Origin: Rhizobium sp. EC-SD404
GTDB taxonomy: Bacteria > Pseudomonadota > Alphaproteobacteria > Rhizobiales > Rhizobiaceae
DNA: 64,000 bases
Direction: 5' to 3'
Assembly: GCF_902498825.1 (NCBI RefSeq)
Contig: NZ_LR701459.1
Coordinates: forward strand, 1-64,000
Below, one piece after another: positions 8,895-17,137 of this stretch (positions are counted from its first letter, which is position 1; every line of letters starts with the position of its first letter). Below the pieces are notes generated by a model that saw nothing but the letters and a program-made list of their open reading frames with translations, did not search any database and was not told the DNA's origin. The translations under genes were made by a program, and so were the position numbers.

Positions 8895-9527
8895 TCAGAT
8901 CTCGGTTCTCTCGGCCAAGAGGAGCGCGTCCTCCACGTCGACGCCAAGGTAGCGGACCGTGTTCTCGATCTTGGAGTGACCAAGCAAGATCTGGATGGCG
9001 CGTATGTTCCCTGTCGCCCGATAGATCATCGAGGCCTTCGTGCGCCGAAGCGAGTGCGTGCCGTACTCCTCCGAACGCAGACCAATCGCGGTCACCCATT
9101 CGTCGACCAGCCGCGCGTACTGCCTGGTGCTCATGTGGCGGGAGTGGTCGACCCGGCTCGGGAATGCAAAGTCCTCGATCGAGCCTCTACGTCGTTCGAG
9201 CCACGCCAGAAGGCTGGCTCTCACGTCGCCAGTGATCTCGAACTGGACGGGACGACCGGTCTTCTGCTGAACAACGATCGAGCGAGTCCTGATCACTGTT
9301 CCGGCGACCACATCGCGGATCCTGATCTTGACCAGGTCACACCCGCGAAGCTTGCTGTCGATTGCCAGATCGAACAGCGCTCTGTCCCGAACGCGTCTCT
9401 CGCGATCGAGGAAAAAGCGAATTGCCCAGATCTGCTTCTGGGTGAACGGTCGCTTGGTGCCGACCTTCTTTCCGGCGTTCCAAGGTGCGCGCTCGCGGCT
9501 GGCATCATCGAATATGGAATGGCCCAT
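8895..9527 (-). CDS. Small tyrosine recombinase/integrase
   Basis: A 210-residue catalytic-domain-only tyrosine recombinase. Visible catalytic residues, in order: Arg in SKLRGCDLVKI, Lys in QQKTGRPVQ, HSLRR (HxxR box), then LGHSKIENTVRYL with the His and the nucleophile Tyr. The open frame extends upstream to 9701, but ATG 9525-9527 (MGHSIFDD) is preferred because GAGGAG lies eight bases before it and the upstream part is low-complexity. Short integrases of this type lack the N-terminal arm-binding domain and are common on rhizobial mobile elements. It could mobilise a nested unit, or be a relic from an earlier insertion in the island. Confidence 0.88.
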   Translation of the reverse strand: MGHSIFDDASRERAPWNAGKKVGTKRPFTQKQIWAIRFFLDRERRVRDRALFDLAIDSKLRGCDLVKIRIRDVVAGTVIRTRSIVVQQKTGRPVQFEITGDVRASLLAWLERRRGSIEDFAFPSRVDHSRHMSTRQYARLVDEWVTAIGLRSEEYGTHSLRRTKASMIYRATGNIRAIQILLGHSKIENTVRYLGVDVEDALLLAERTEI

Positions 9528-9600
9528 GTGAGTTCTCCTCGGCCTTGATTGGCCAAGAGAGAAACGCCGCAGGTCACTGCCCGCTGAGGGGCCGTCTCCC

Positions 9601-9660
9601 GACGGTCCGCTTTTGGGCGACGAGGACCGAATAGCTGCCGTTGAGGGCGAGCTGATCTCA
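9601..9660 (+). repeat. Dispersed degenerate repeat, copy 2
   Basis: Contains GACGGTCCGCTTTTGGG (9601-9617), ATAGCTGCCGTT (9631-9642) and GCTGATCTCA (9651-9660). The first two blocks match copy 1 with identical spacing; the last two match copy 3 near 18.6 kb. Confidence 0.6.
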
Positions 9661-9723
9661 CCGGCGCCTTGCGATCTCATCTCGGACTTGGATAGCATCA
9701 TCTTCCGAAGATCGGGACAAAGC

Positions 9724-9984
9724 TCACCGTTGGCGCGGCAATCGGTACCGAAAGGTCAGCGTTGCGCCCCGCCCCTTTGGCGGACGGCTTAGAATCTCAT
9801 CGCCAACTTTCATTTCTCCATACAGAACGTCGCAACAGGTCGGCATCGCGTGTTTACGGCCGGGATAACCGCCTAGCCTGCGGTGCAGCCAACCAGCATT
9901 CACATCAGTAACGGGCAAATCTCGCGAAGCGGCTTCCGATAGGACCCGATTGAGCTCTGCGACGAAATCATCTGTCGTGGGCAT
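9724..9984 (-). CDS. Conserved hypothetical protein, 86 aa
   Basis: The protein reads as one compact domain with DVNAGWLHRRLGGYPG, then RKHAMPTCCDVLYGEMK, and ends GATLTFRYRLPR. I remember similar small proteins beside restriction-type genes, but no function is established to my knowledge. The start is ATG 9982-9984 with AGAGG six bases upstream. It is oriented with the integrase (197 bases apart) and not with the TrlF-like cluster. A regulatory or specificity accessory is possible; the evidence is weak. Confidence 0.65.
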   Translation of the reverse strand: MPTTDDFVAELNRVLSEAASRDLPVTDVNAGWLHRRLGGYPGRKHAMPTCCDVLYGEMKVGDEILSRPPKGRGATLTFRYRLPRQR

Positions 9985-10094
9985 TTGCGGCCTCTATGCA
10001 GTTGACTTTCAACATGCGGGGCGCCGGCGGAATCTTGGATAAATACGCAAGAGTTGGTGACGGAGCTCATTGGTGGTTTAGCCCTATTCGCTCG

Positions 10095-11366
10095 TCAATC
10101 GAAGATGGGTTCGTAAAGGATCGTATCGCCATTTTTGATCCTGCTCGTTTGCGGCGTCAGAAGAGCGATGCCATCAGCATCGGCAAGCGATCGAAGGCTC
10201 GCGGTGGAGCCACGTCCAAGCATTTTGACAAGCCCTGCTTGACCATTCGGGGCAGTACTAAAGGAAACCGGGACGAACTCTGTTCGTCCAAGTGGTTTGT
10301 CATAATCAAAATCTGCAGTCGCGGGCTGCCAGGTTGGGTCAACCTCTTTCAAGCCTGCAAGCCGACGCAGTGCTGGCAACGCGATCATCCGGAAGGTAAC
10401 CAGTGCGGCATTCGGGTTTCCTGGAAGGCCAAAAAAGAGGCTTCCATTGAGCTTGCCGACCTTCAGCGGCTTGCCGGGCCGCATCGCGACTTTCATGAGG
10501 TCGAAGCTGCCGCCCTCATCGAAAATTGCACCGGCTATGTGGTCGGCATCGCCGGCCGAGACGCCGCCAGTCGTGATGAGAGCATCGCAGTGCTGTGCCG
10601 CTTCTCTCAGCGTCGTCGCAATCAGGCGACGGTCATCGGTCACTATGCCGAAGTCGACGGTTTCCACCCAAGGATAGGCATCAAGAGCTGTTCGAAGCAT
10701 GACGCGGTTGGTATTGAAAATCTGATGGTCAGCCCGCGGCATACCCGGTTCCACAAGCTCCGAGCCCGTCGAGACCAGACCGATCCGTACCTTCCTGATC
10801 ACATCGATCTGGCTCGATCCCTGACCCGCGAGCAGTCCCAGCATCCGGGACGTCAGGGCCACACCGCTTTTCAGCAGAATGTCGCCGATCTTCACGTCTT
10901 CCCCTGCTTTGCGAATATGGCGGCCGAGAGCTGGAAGTTCCCGAAGGATGATATGGTCGCCATCGACCTCGCAGTGCTCCTGCATGACGACAGCATCGAG
11001 TTCGTCCGGCATTCGGGCGCCGGTCAACACTCGCCAGGCGCCGTCACCGGTCGATACGGGCGCATCGCCCGCTGCAATTCGCCCCTGGATGCGGATGCGC
11101 CACGGAGCCGGTCCCCGCAACGACTGCAGGCGCACGCCATAGCCATCCATGGCCGACATATCGAACGGGGGCGATGGGAGCACCGCCGACGCCTCAAGGC
11201 AGAGCACGCGGCCTCTGGCCTGAAACAGATCGACGCGTTCTGTCTCGCTCAGCGGAACGACCGCAGCGATCGATTTCGCCGCGGCAACGTTCCAAGGGAT
11301 GACGGCGCCACTTGCGCCAGCACCGCAATCTTGAGGCGAAACGGACGGTTCCGGTCGTACTTTCAT
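10095..11366 (-). CDS. moeA: Molybdopterin molybdenumtransferase MoeA
   Basis: A 423-residue protein that inserts molybdate into adenylated molybdopterin, completing the cofactor needed by AioA. Motifs seen: PPFDMSAMDGYGVR, GAPMP-like TGARMPDELDAVVMQE, TGSELVEPG, TTGGVSAGDADH, MRPGKPLKVG and FGLPGNPNAALVTF. The open frame continues upstream to 11,420, but ATG 11,364-11,366 has a GGGGGA Shine-Dalgarno about seven bases upstream, while the longer version would start inside the aioA terminator hairpin. It lies directly downstream of aioBA on the same strand. A dedicated moeA beside aioBA is known from other arsenite-oxidising rhizobia. Expression may come by readthrough or from its own promoter. 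Confidence 0.92.
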   Translation of the reverse strand: MKVRPEPSVSPQDCGAGASGAVIPWNVAAAKSIAAVVPLSETERVDLFQARGRVLCLEASAVLPSPPFDMSAMDGYGVRLQSLRGPAPWRIRIQGRIAAGDAPVSTGDGAWRVLTGARMPDELDAVVMQEHCEVDGDHIILRELPALGRHIRKAGEDVKIGDILLKSGVALTSRMLGLLAGQGSSQIDVIRKVRIGLVSTGSELVEPGMPRADHQIFNTNRVMLRTALDAYPWVETVDFGIVTDDRRLIATTLREAAQHCDALITTGGVSAGDADHIAGAIFDEGGSFDLMKVAMRPGKPLKVGKLNGSLFFGLPGNPNAALVTFRMIALPALRRLAGLKEVDPTWQPATADFDYDKPLGRTEFVPVSFSTAPNGQAGLVKMLGRGSTASLRSLADADGIALLTPQTSRIKNGDTILYEPIFD

Positions 11367-11390
11367 TGATCGATCCCCCAGCCAAGTGGA

Positions 11391-11415
11391 AACGCCGGGC
11401 GATTGGCCCGGCGTT
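11391..11415 (-). terminator. Probable terminator after aioA
   Basis: AACGCCGGGC and GCCCGGCGTT form a perfect 10-base stem around a five-base loop, starting 16 bases past the aioA stop. The following T-run on the minus strand is short, so termination may be partial and allow some readthrough into moeA. Confidence 0.55.
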
Positions 11416-11431
11416 ATCATGATCGGGTGTT

Positions 11432-14002
11432 CTACGACGCGGAGTATTCCTTCGATTTGAAGGAAAGGTGTGCGACCGACTGCGGCGCGTCAGCGATCTT
11501 CCGAATGTCACCCCAAGTCTGTTTGTAATTCGGGATGATGAACTCGTTGACGCCTTCCGAGACGACGTTGCCCTGAACGCCTGTCGGAAAGCCGAACAGC
11601 ATGAAGACTTCTCCTGGTCGCGCCGACGGCGTGGGGTAGACCATCGCCTGCGTCGAACCATTGTCATTGAAGATTTCGACCAGATCGCCCTCATTGACGG
11701 ACAGCGACGTCATGTCCTCCGGGTTCATCTCCACAAACGGATAAGGCCAGCGGTCCATCACGAATTCATTGTCGACATCGAGGTATGCTGACTGCCAGAC
11801 GATGTTTGCCCGCCCATTGTTGATGAGATAGGGAAACTTGTCCTTTTCCGCTTGCTTGCCAGCGGCTTGCAGCCCGCGCCATGGCGCTTCCATAAAGCGC
11901 GCCTTGCCGTCATCGGTAGAGAACTTTCCATCGGCGTAAAGCCGCTTGGTTCCGATGATTTCGCCGTTCTCGAAGCCTGTAGCCGGCTCTTGGAAACCGT
12001 TGGTTCCCATCGCCCTCAGCCGTTCATAGGTGACATGTTCGCCGCCATTGGCATTGGCATTGTAGCCGTCCATGAAGACGTCTTCCTCAGTCTGCCAGTC
12101 GAACCCCTGGAATTTGTCGGCGGTCTCCGTATCGCCAGCGTCGCGGAAGACGCGCTCCAGATTGTTCGCGAGACGCGCAGCAATAATGCCGTCGCCAAGC
12201 GCCCGTCCGGGTGGGTCCATGTAACGCTCGGTCAGACGCATGCGGCGTTCACCGTTCATCGATGTGAGGTTGATTTCACCGGACGTCGCCGCAGGCAGGA
12301 TGACATGGCATGCCTCGCCGATCTTTGTCGGCACGATATCAACGTCCACCGCAAACAAACCGCCGTCATTGATCGCTGCGACGATCGCATCGACCATAGC
12401 GTCGCGGTCGCCATAGGGCGCGGCGTTCATCGCATCCTTCACCTTGTCGGTGCGCTGCTTGTAGACCCGTTTGAACTCCAGCGCGTTCAGCGTGGTCTTG
12501 TAGTTGTCGCATCCCCAGATGTGATGGACGCCACCACCGCCTTCGATCATGAGCTTGTCGACATAAGCAGCCGGCCGACCGACATGGCCGTCCGCCGGCC
12601 GCACGTATCCTTCCTGGTGCCCGCCGAGACGCACGCATCCGCCGCCTTCACGACCGACATTGCCCGTGGCAAGCGCGATGTTCACCAAGGCGCCATTGGT
12701 GCGGTAGTTGTCGTTCCCCCAGATCAGGCCCTTTTCATAGGCGAACATCGTGCGACGACGTGCGCCACCTTCTTTCGGCTGGGCAATCCATTCCGCGGCC
12801 TGGACAATTTGCTCGATCGAAAGTCCGGTGATCTCGGCGGCCTCTTCCAGAGACATGCTGTTGGCTGCCACGGCCGCTTCGAAATCAGACAACACCCCTG
12901 CTTGCTGCCGCTCGACATCGGGTCGATCGGGCTGAAGTGTCGCCGCGCCCTCGCCACCGTTTTCACCGTCTTCAGCAGCTTGCGCAGGCGCGGCCGTCGA
13001 CGCGTCGATGAATGCCTGGTCGACCCAACCCTGTTCGGCAATATGCGCGAAGATCGCGTTGAACAGCGCGAGGTCCGTTCCCGAATTGATGGCGAGGTGC
13101 AGGACATTCTCCGCACCCGCTTCGGTTTCGCAGGCATTGACCGTCACCGTTCGCCTCGGGTCGACGATGATGATGCGGCCAGCGGCGTGCGGCTCGTCCG
13201 GCAACAGCTCCTGCTTCTTGCCAACGGACGATCCACGCAGATTGGGGACCCAGTGATTGAGGAAATAGTTCGTTTGGGTTTCAAGCGGGTTAGCGCCGAC
13301 GCATACGATGGTGTCGGCCAGCTCGGCATCCTCGTAGCAATTATTGAGCTCGCCGACGCCCATGTCGCGCGTGCCGTGCACTTCCGAATTGTAAGCGGGC
13401 CGATTGTGAATGCGGATGTTCTTGATCTTCATCGCACCGAAATAAAGCTTTCCGGTACCCCAGGTGAACTCGTAACCGCCTCCTGCGCCGCCGTGATCGG
13501 CCGCTGAAACGAACAATCCGTCTTCACCCTGTTCCTGAACAACGCGCGCCGTGACCCGCGCCACGAGATCGAGAGCATCGTCCCAACTCGTTGGCTGATA
13601 TTGACCGTACCGCCAGACCAGGGGATCGGTCAGTCGTTGCAGCTGCGTGGAGCGAGCACGAGAATAGCTCATTTCCGCAATGCGACCACCGCGGGGGCTG
13701 GCGAGACCGGAATTGACGACACAGTCGTGGTCCGGCTTGACGACGAGGTGAACGTCGCGGCCATCTTTTTTGACGATGTTGTACATCGAAGGCGCATACC
13801 AAGCGGCAGTTTGAGCGTACTGCTGGACGCTTAGGTCCTCGCCCATCGCGTTTTCCGCTGGCGCAGTACCACCCTGCTTATTGACGTCCCAGGTGTACGC
13901 CTTGTAGCCGCAACCCACGATGCAATAATGGCAAACCACGTTGTGTTCAGTGGCATCGGCGGGAATGATCGGCAACCGATCTATCTGTCTTTTGAAAGCC
14001 AT
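11432..14002 (-). CDS. aioA: Arsenite oxidase large (molybdenum) subunit AioA
   Basis: An 856-residue DMSO-reductase-family enzyme that oxidises arsenite to arsenate in the periplasm. The N-terminal CHYCIVGCGY gives the CX2CX3C cysteines of the AioA [3Fe-4S] cluster, followed by HDCVVNSGLASPRGGRIAEM and the pterin-binding blocks VGANPLETQTNYF, IVDPRRTVTVNACE and IWGCDNYKTTLNA. There is no signal peptide; it is exported with AioB's Tat signal. GAGGAG lies eight bases before ATG 14,002. Residues from about 325 to 360 form an Ala/Glu/Gly-rich insertion that makes it a little longer than usual AioA. It is 12 bases downstream of aioB. No cytochrome c gene follows, unlike some rhizobial aio operons. 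Confidence 0.97.
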   Translation of the reverse strand: MAFKRQIDRLPIIPADATEHNVVCHYCIVGCGYKAYTWDVNKQGGTAPAENAMGEDLSVQQYAQTAAWYAPSMYNIVKKDGRDVHLVVKPDHDCVVNSGLASPRGGRIAEMSYSRARSTQLQRLTDPLVWRYGQYQPTSWDDALDLVARVTARVVQEQGEDGLFVSAADHGGAGGGYEFTWGTGKLYFGAMKIKNIRIHNRPAYNSEVHGTRDMGVGELNNCYEDAELADTIVCVGANPLETQTNYFLNHWVPNLRGSSVGKKQELLPDEPHAAGRIIIVDPRRTVTVNACETEAGAENVLHLAINSGTDLALFNAIFAHIAEQGWVDQAFIDASTAAPAQAAEDGENGGEGAATLQPDRPDVERQQAGVLSDFEAAVAANSMSLEEAAEITGLSIEQIVQAAEWIAQPKEGGARRRTMFAYEKGLIWGNDNYRTNGALVNIALATGNVGREGGGCVRLGGHQEGYVRPADGHVGRPAAYVDKLMIEGGGGVHHIWGCDNYKTTLNALEFKRVYKQRTDKVKDAMNAAPYGDRDAMVDAIVAAINDGGLFAVDVDIVPTKIGEACHVILPAATSGEINLTSMNGERRMRLTERYMDPPGRALGDGIIAARLANNLERVFRDAGDTETADKFQGFDWQTEEDVFMDGYNANANGGEHVTYERLRAMGTNGFQEPATGFENGEIIGTKRLYADGKFSTDDGKARFMEAPWRGLQAAGKQAEKDKFPYLINNGRANIVWQSAYLDVDNEFVMDRWPYPFVEMNPEDMTSLSVNEGDLVEIFNDNGSTQAMVYPTPSARPGEVFMLFGFPTGVQGNVVSEGVNEFIIPNYKQTWGDIRKIADAPQSVAHLSFKSKEYSAS

Positions 14003-14014
14003 GGTCGATTCTCC

Positions 14015-14539
14015 TCAGAGCACGTTTGACAGTCGACCGAAGAGAAGCTCATCCACGCCCTCGGCGTAGATGTCTCCCTGATCGTCGACGCGCAGCACAT
14101 ATTGCGGAAGGTTCTGGGTCGCCTGACCCCAGACTTGCTGGCCACCCTTTTCAGGATCGAATACCGAATAGTGGCCCGGGCAATTGAACGTTCGTGCTTC
14201 TGAGCTGTAGTTGAGAGGGAACCCCTGGTGCGGGCAGTTCGTGCTGAACCCCACGATGTCGCCGTCAGGGCCGGCGCCGCCTTCGACGCGCTTACCGAGT
14301 TTTAGAAGAACACCGGGCGCTTCGTCGTCGGGATAAGCAATATTGAGGGGCTCGTTCTCGACAAGATCCGAAATGTTGCCGAGACGGTTGCTGGGATAGG
14401 TGACCCGCGCGAGGGCCGTCTGCGCCTTCGCCTCAGAAGGCGACAACGCGACGCTTGTCGCGGCGCCTGCTGCCGCAATTGCGCTACCTCTCAAAAATTG
14501 ACGGCGGCCGACATCGACCAATTTGTTGCAGCGATCCAC
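14015..14539 (-). CDS. aioB: Arsenite oxidase Rieske subunit AioB
   Basis: A 174-residue Rieske [2Fe-2S] subunit that takes electrons from AioA. It has a Tat signal (GRRQFLRGSAIAAAG), then cluster ligands in NCPHQGF and NCPGHYS. The positions that form a disulfide in most Rieske proteins are Phe and Gly here, as I recall for the rhizobial NT-26 enzyme. The start is GTG 14,537-14,539, with AGGGGAGG seven bases before it; an in-frame ATG at 14,575 lies at the predicted transcription start and is unlikely. It is first in the aioBA operon, behind the sigma-54 promoter at 14,586-14,600. Confidence 0.95.
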   Translation of the reverse strand: MDRCNKLVDVGRRQFLRGSAIAAAGAATSVALSPSEAKAQTALARVTYPSNRLGNISDLVENEPLNIAYPDDEAPGVLLKLGKRVEGGAGPDGDIVGFSTNCPHQGFPLNYSSEARTFNCPGHYSVFDPEKGGQQVWGQATQNLPQYVLRVDDQGDIYAEGVDELLFGRLSNVL

Positions 14540-14585
14540 GAAGCATCCTCCCCTGATGGTGCTGATTTCATGCAAGGAGCTTCAA

Positions 14586-14600
14586 GCAAGCAGAGTGCCA
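14586..14600 (-). promoter_or_regulatory. Sigma-54 (-24/-12) promoter of aioBA
   Basis: On the minus strand, TGGCAC, five bases, TTGC followed by T: the canonical -24/-12 spacing. The predicted start point is near 14,575, giving a leader of about 36 bases to the aioB GTG. AioR, encoded nearby, is a sigma-54 activator. Confidence 0.85.
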
Positions 14601-14665
14601 GACGGTCGGCCGACATCGCACGCCCTTCATGTCTGGGCATCGTGTCGTCACGCGGCTGAGCGATT

Positions 14666-14681
14666 GTTCGGCTTTCCGAAC
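14666..14681. promoter_or_regulatory. Candidate AioR enhancer site, proximal
   Basis: GTTCGGCTTTCCGAAC is a perfect 6+6 dyad with a four-base centre. It fits the form GTYCG-N6-CGRAC, lies about 98 bases upstream of the predicted aioBA start, and is paired with a second copy 33 bases further on. Confidence 0.7.
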
Positions 14682-14698
14682 ATGCTGCAGCGCCGTTG

Positions 14699-14714
14699 GT
14701 CCGGAAGTCCGAAC
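14699..14714. promoter_or_regulatory. Candidate AioR enhancer site, distal
   Basis: GTCCGGAAGTCCGAAC has the same GTYCG-N6-CGRAC form as the proximal site, centred about 131 bases upstream of the aioBA start. The 33-base centre-to-centre distance is three helical turns, so both face the same side of the DNA. Confidence 0.65.
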
Positions 14715-14789
14715 GATTGCGAAAGCACTGGTTTAAGATCGATTTTTCATTCCCAAAAGGGTAGGTTCGCTTGTCGGGAGGATGAAGTT

Positions 14790-15677
14790 TTGGGTGGTCA
14801 GCGCATAAACTCAGAAGCGCTATCGCGTCGCCATGTGCTCGGCGGAGCCGGGGCGATGGTTGCTGCGGCAATGCTTGCACCAGCAACCGGCAGAGCATCG
14901 GAATCGATCAAGTTCGGACTGACACCCGTCTTCTTGTCCAACGACCTGGAATTGCTCGACCTGCTTCGGAACTATCTGACCGATGCTACCGGCGGCCCCG
15001 TCGAACTCGTCACTCGACGAACATACCAGGAGATCACCGCACTTCTTGTTTCAGGTCAGCTCGATGCCGCGTGGATATGCGGTTATCCTTTCGTGCAATT
15101 CAGGCAAGAACTGACACTGCTGGCGACACCACTTTGGAACGGCGAGCCTCTCTATCAGTCCTTTCTGATAGTCTCGCACTCGCGAGAGGTGAGTGATTGG
15201 GTCGACCTCGAAGGAGACATCCACGCCTTCTCTGACCCTGACTCCAATTCAGGATTCCTGGTGACACGCGCTTTGCTGGCCTCGAGAGGAATGGGACCCG
15301 AGGAGTTCTTTTTTCGCCATTTTTACACCTACGGACATCGCAACGTCATTCGCGCTGTCGCATCTGGCCTGGCTCAGTCCGGGAGCGTCGACGGCTACGT
15401 CTACGAAGTCATGCGTGAGATCGAGCCAGCTCTCATCGCCCAAACGCGCATCGTCAGACATTCAGAATGGTTGGGGTTTCCGCCGATTGCGGCCTCGACC
15501 GTCAAAGCTGGCGATGAGCGCATTGTGGAACTGCAGCGCGCGCTCCTGTCGATGGATCAGCACGAAAGTGGCCGCAAAGTACTCGCTTTGCTGAGACTGG
15601 ACGGCTTCGCGTCTTCTGACCCGGCGCTCTTCGATACTATCGCTGAAAAGGTCGACCTCATAAGGCGTCTAGGATGA
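14790..15677 (+). CDS. aioX: Periplasmic arsenite-binding sensor protein AioX
   Basis: A 295-residue PhnD-like (phosphate/phosphonate-type) periplasmic binding protein. It follows a twin-arginine-like signal (LSRRHVLGGAGAMVAAAML) and contains IKFGLTPVFLSNDLELL, DAAWICGYPFVQF and the hinge motif PDSNSGFLVTRALL. Cys97, in AWICGY, is probably the conserved cysteine needed for arsenite sensing in AioX (established for the family). The frame is open further upstream, but TTG 14,790 has GGGAGG eight bases before it and gives a proper signal peptide. Its stop overlaps the aioS ATG (ATGA). It is divergent from aioBA and presents arsenite to AioS. Confidence 0.9.
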   Translation: MGGQRINSEALSRRHVLGGAGAMVAAAMLAPATGRASESIKFGLTPVFLSNDLELLDLLRNYLTDATGGPVELVTRRTYQEITALLVSGQLDAAWICGYPFVQFRQELTLLATPLWNGEPLYQSFLIVSHSREVSDWVDLEGDIHAFSDPDSNSGFLVTRALLASRGMGPEEFFFRHFYTYGHRNVIRAVASGLAQSGSVDGYVYEVMREIEPALIAQTRIVRHSEWLGFPPIAASTVKAGDERIVELQRALLSMDQHESGRKVLALLRLDGFASSDPALFDTIAEKVDLIRRLG

Positions 15678-17137
15678 CGCCGTTTGCCCGTCTGCGCGCA
15701 ATCCCGATTTCCTATCGCGTACCGCTGCTTGTTGCGCTTCTGATGATGGTGATCAGCGGCGTATTGTCGGAGCGTGTCCTTGATCGCCTGCACCGCACGC
15801 AGGAAGCGTCGCTCGAAGGCCTGGCGGGTAGTTATCTGGATGGACTTTCAGGATCGTTGCTGCCCGCGGTTTTGCGCGATGACGTGTGGGAAACGTTTGA
15901 TGTGCTTGATCGAGCACAATCCGTTTATGGGGCTCTATCACCGATCGAGACGATCGTGACGACTGCAAATGGTACCATTTTGGCCGCGAGCGATCCGGTC
16001 CACATGCCCTCATTCGCCCAATTGCCCGAGGAATATCTGGCTCGGTACACGGGGCCTGTCGTCACGATCGATGCGGACGCCAATACGGGTTTCGCGCGGC
16101 GCGAACTCCTTCATCAGGGACAGACAGTCGGGATCATCCATGCCTCGTTTGATGTGTCACACATCTTCGCGGAGCGGCGCGAAATTCTCGCTACCTTGTT
16201 CATTACCAATGGACTTCTGGCCGCACTCTTTGCCCTCGGAGGCTTTTTGATCGTCCGTCATATGATCGCCCCGACGAAGATACTGGAAGACCACATGCGC
16301 GCAGCCGCCGATGGCCTCGCGGCACCCATCCCACACCATCAGTTTCCCACTCATGACGGTGAAGTTGCCCGATTGTTTCGCGGCTATAACGCCTTGGTGC
16401 AGGCCGAGCAGGACCGTGCGGAGTTGGCCGCTAGACTTGCGGAGGAAGAAAAGCTGGTAAGCCTCGGCAGGCTCGCCTCCGGCATGGCTCATGAAATCAA
16501 CAATCCGCTTGGCGGACTGTTCAACGCCATCGACACGTTGAAGACCCACGGACTGCGACCGGGCGTCCGCGAAACGTCACTCAGTCTGGTGGAACGTGGC
16601 CTTGAGGGAATCCGAGATGTCGTCCAGGCGGCACTGACCACTTACCGGCCGGAACGCGCCGTTCGTCCTCTGTCTCCGGTGGATCTGGAGGACATTCGCC
16701 TGCTGATGCGTCCTGAACTCCGCCAGCGGCGCCAACATCTGAAGTGGAATGTTCGTTGGCCGGCCGGTTCCGCTGCGCCCGTTCCTGCCGGACCCGTGCG
16801 GCAAGCGGTGCTCAATCTTCTTCTGAACGCATCGGCTGCGACGCCCGAAAGGGGCCAAATCGAATTGGACGCGGACTGGAGCGATGATGCTCTTAAAATA
16901 ACCGTCAGCGACGAGGGGCCCGGCATGCCCGCTGCGCTCGCGGCCATCCTTACGAGGGCCGAACCAGGAGCAAATGTCAGGCCGGGGCACGGACTAGGTC
17001 TCTGGACGATCCGTCGGACTCTCGGTGCCTGTGGGGGACACCTGCAAGTCCGCACGGGACAACATGGGGGAACGAGCATCATCGTCATACTTCCGATCAG
17101 AGAAAGCGCGCGCAATGACCGCAGCAACGCTGCCTGA
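15674..17137 (+). CDS. aioS: Arsenite-responsive sensor histidine kinase AioS
   Basis: A 487-residue membrane histidine kinase. The first membrane span is VPLLVALLMMVISGVL near the N-terminus. A periplasmic domain of roughly 150 residues follows, then a second span (LLAALFALGGFLIV), a HAMP-like linker, and a HisKA box with His273 in MAHEINNPLGG. The ATPase domain shows NLLLNAS (N box), DEGPGMP (G1) and GHGLGLWTIR (G2). It phosphorylates AioR when AioX reports arsenite (known for the family). It overlaps aioX by four bases and aioR by 23. Confidence 0.93.
   Translation: MTPFARLRAIPISYRVPLLVALLMMVISGVLSERVLDRLHRTQEASLEGLAGSYLDGLSGSLLPAVLRDDVWETFDVLDRAQSVYGALSPIETIVTTANGTILAASDPVHMPSFAQLPEEYLARYTGPVVTIDADANTGFARRELLHQGQTVGIIHASFDVSHIFAERREILATLFITNGLLAALFALGGFLIVRHMIAPTKILEDHMRAAADGLAAPIPHHQFPTHDGEVARLFRGYNALVQAEQDRAELAARLAEEEKLVSLGRLASGMAHEINNPLGGLFNAIDTLKTHGLRPGVRETSLSLVERGLEGIRDVVQAALTTYRPERAVRPLSPVDLEDIRLLMRPELRQRRQHLKWNVRWPAGSAAPVPAGPVRQAVLNLLLNASAATPERGQIELDADWSDDALKITVSDEGPGMPAALAAILTRAEPGANVRPGHGLGLWTIRRTLGACGGHLQVRTGQHGGTSIIVILPIRESARNDRSNAA

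Noticed and set aside
8586..9548. 320-codon plus-strand open frame
   Set aside because: Antisense to the tyrosine recombinase with its intact catalytic residues; it crosses repeat fragments and has no domain resemblance.
11852..13507. 551-codon plus-strand open frame
   Set aside because: It lies entirely antisense to aioA, a clear full-length arsenite oxidase. High GC keeps the opposite frame open; no family motif is seen.
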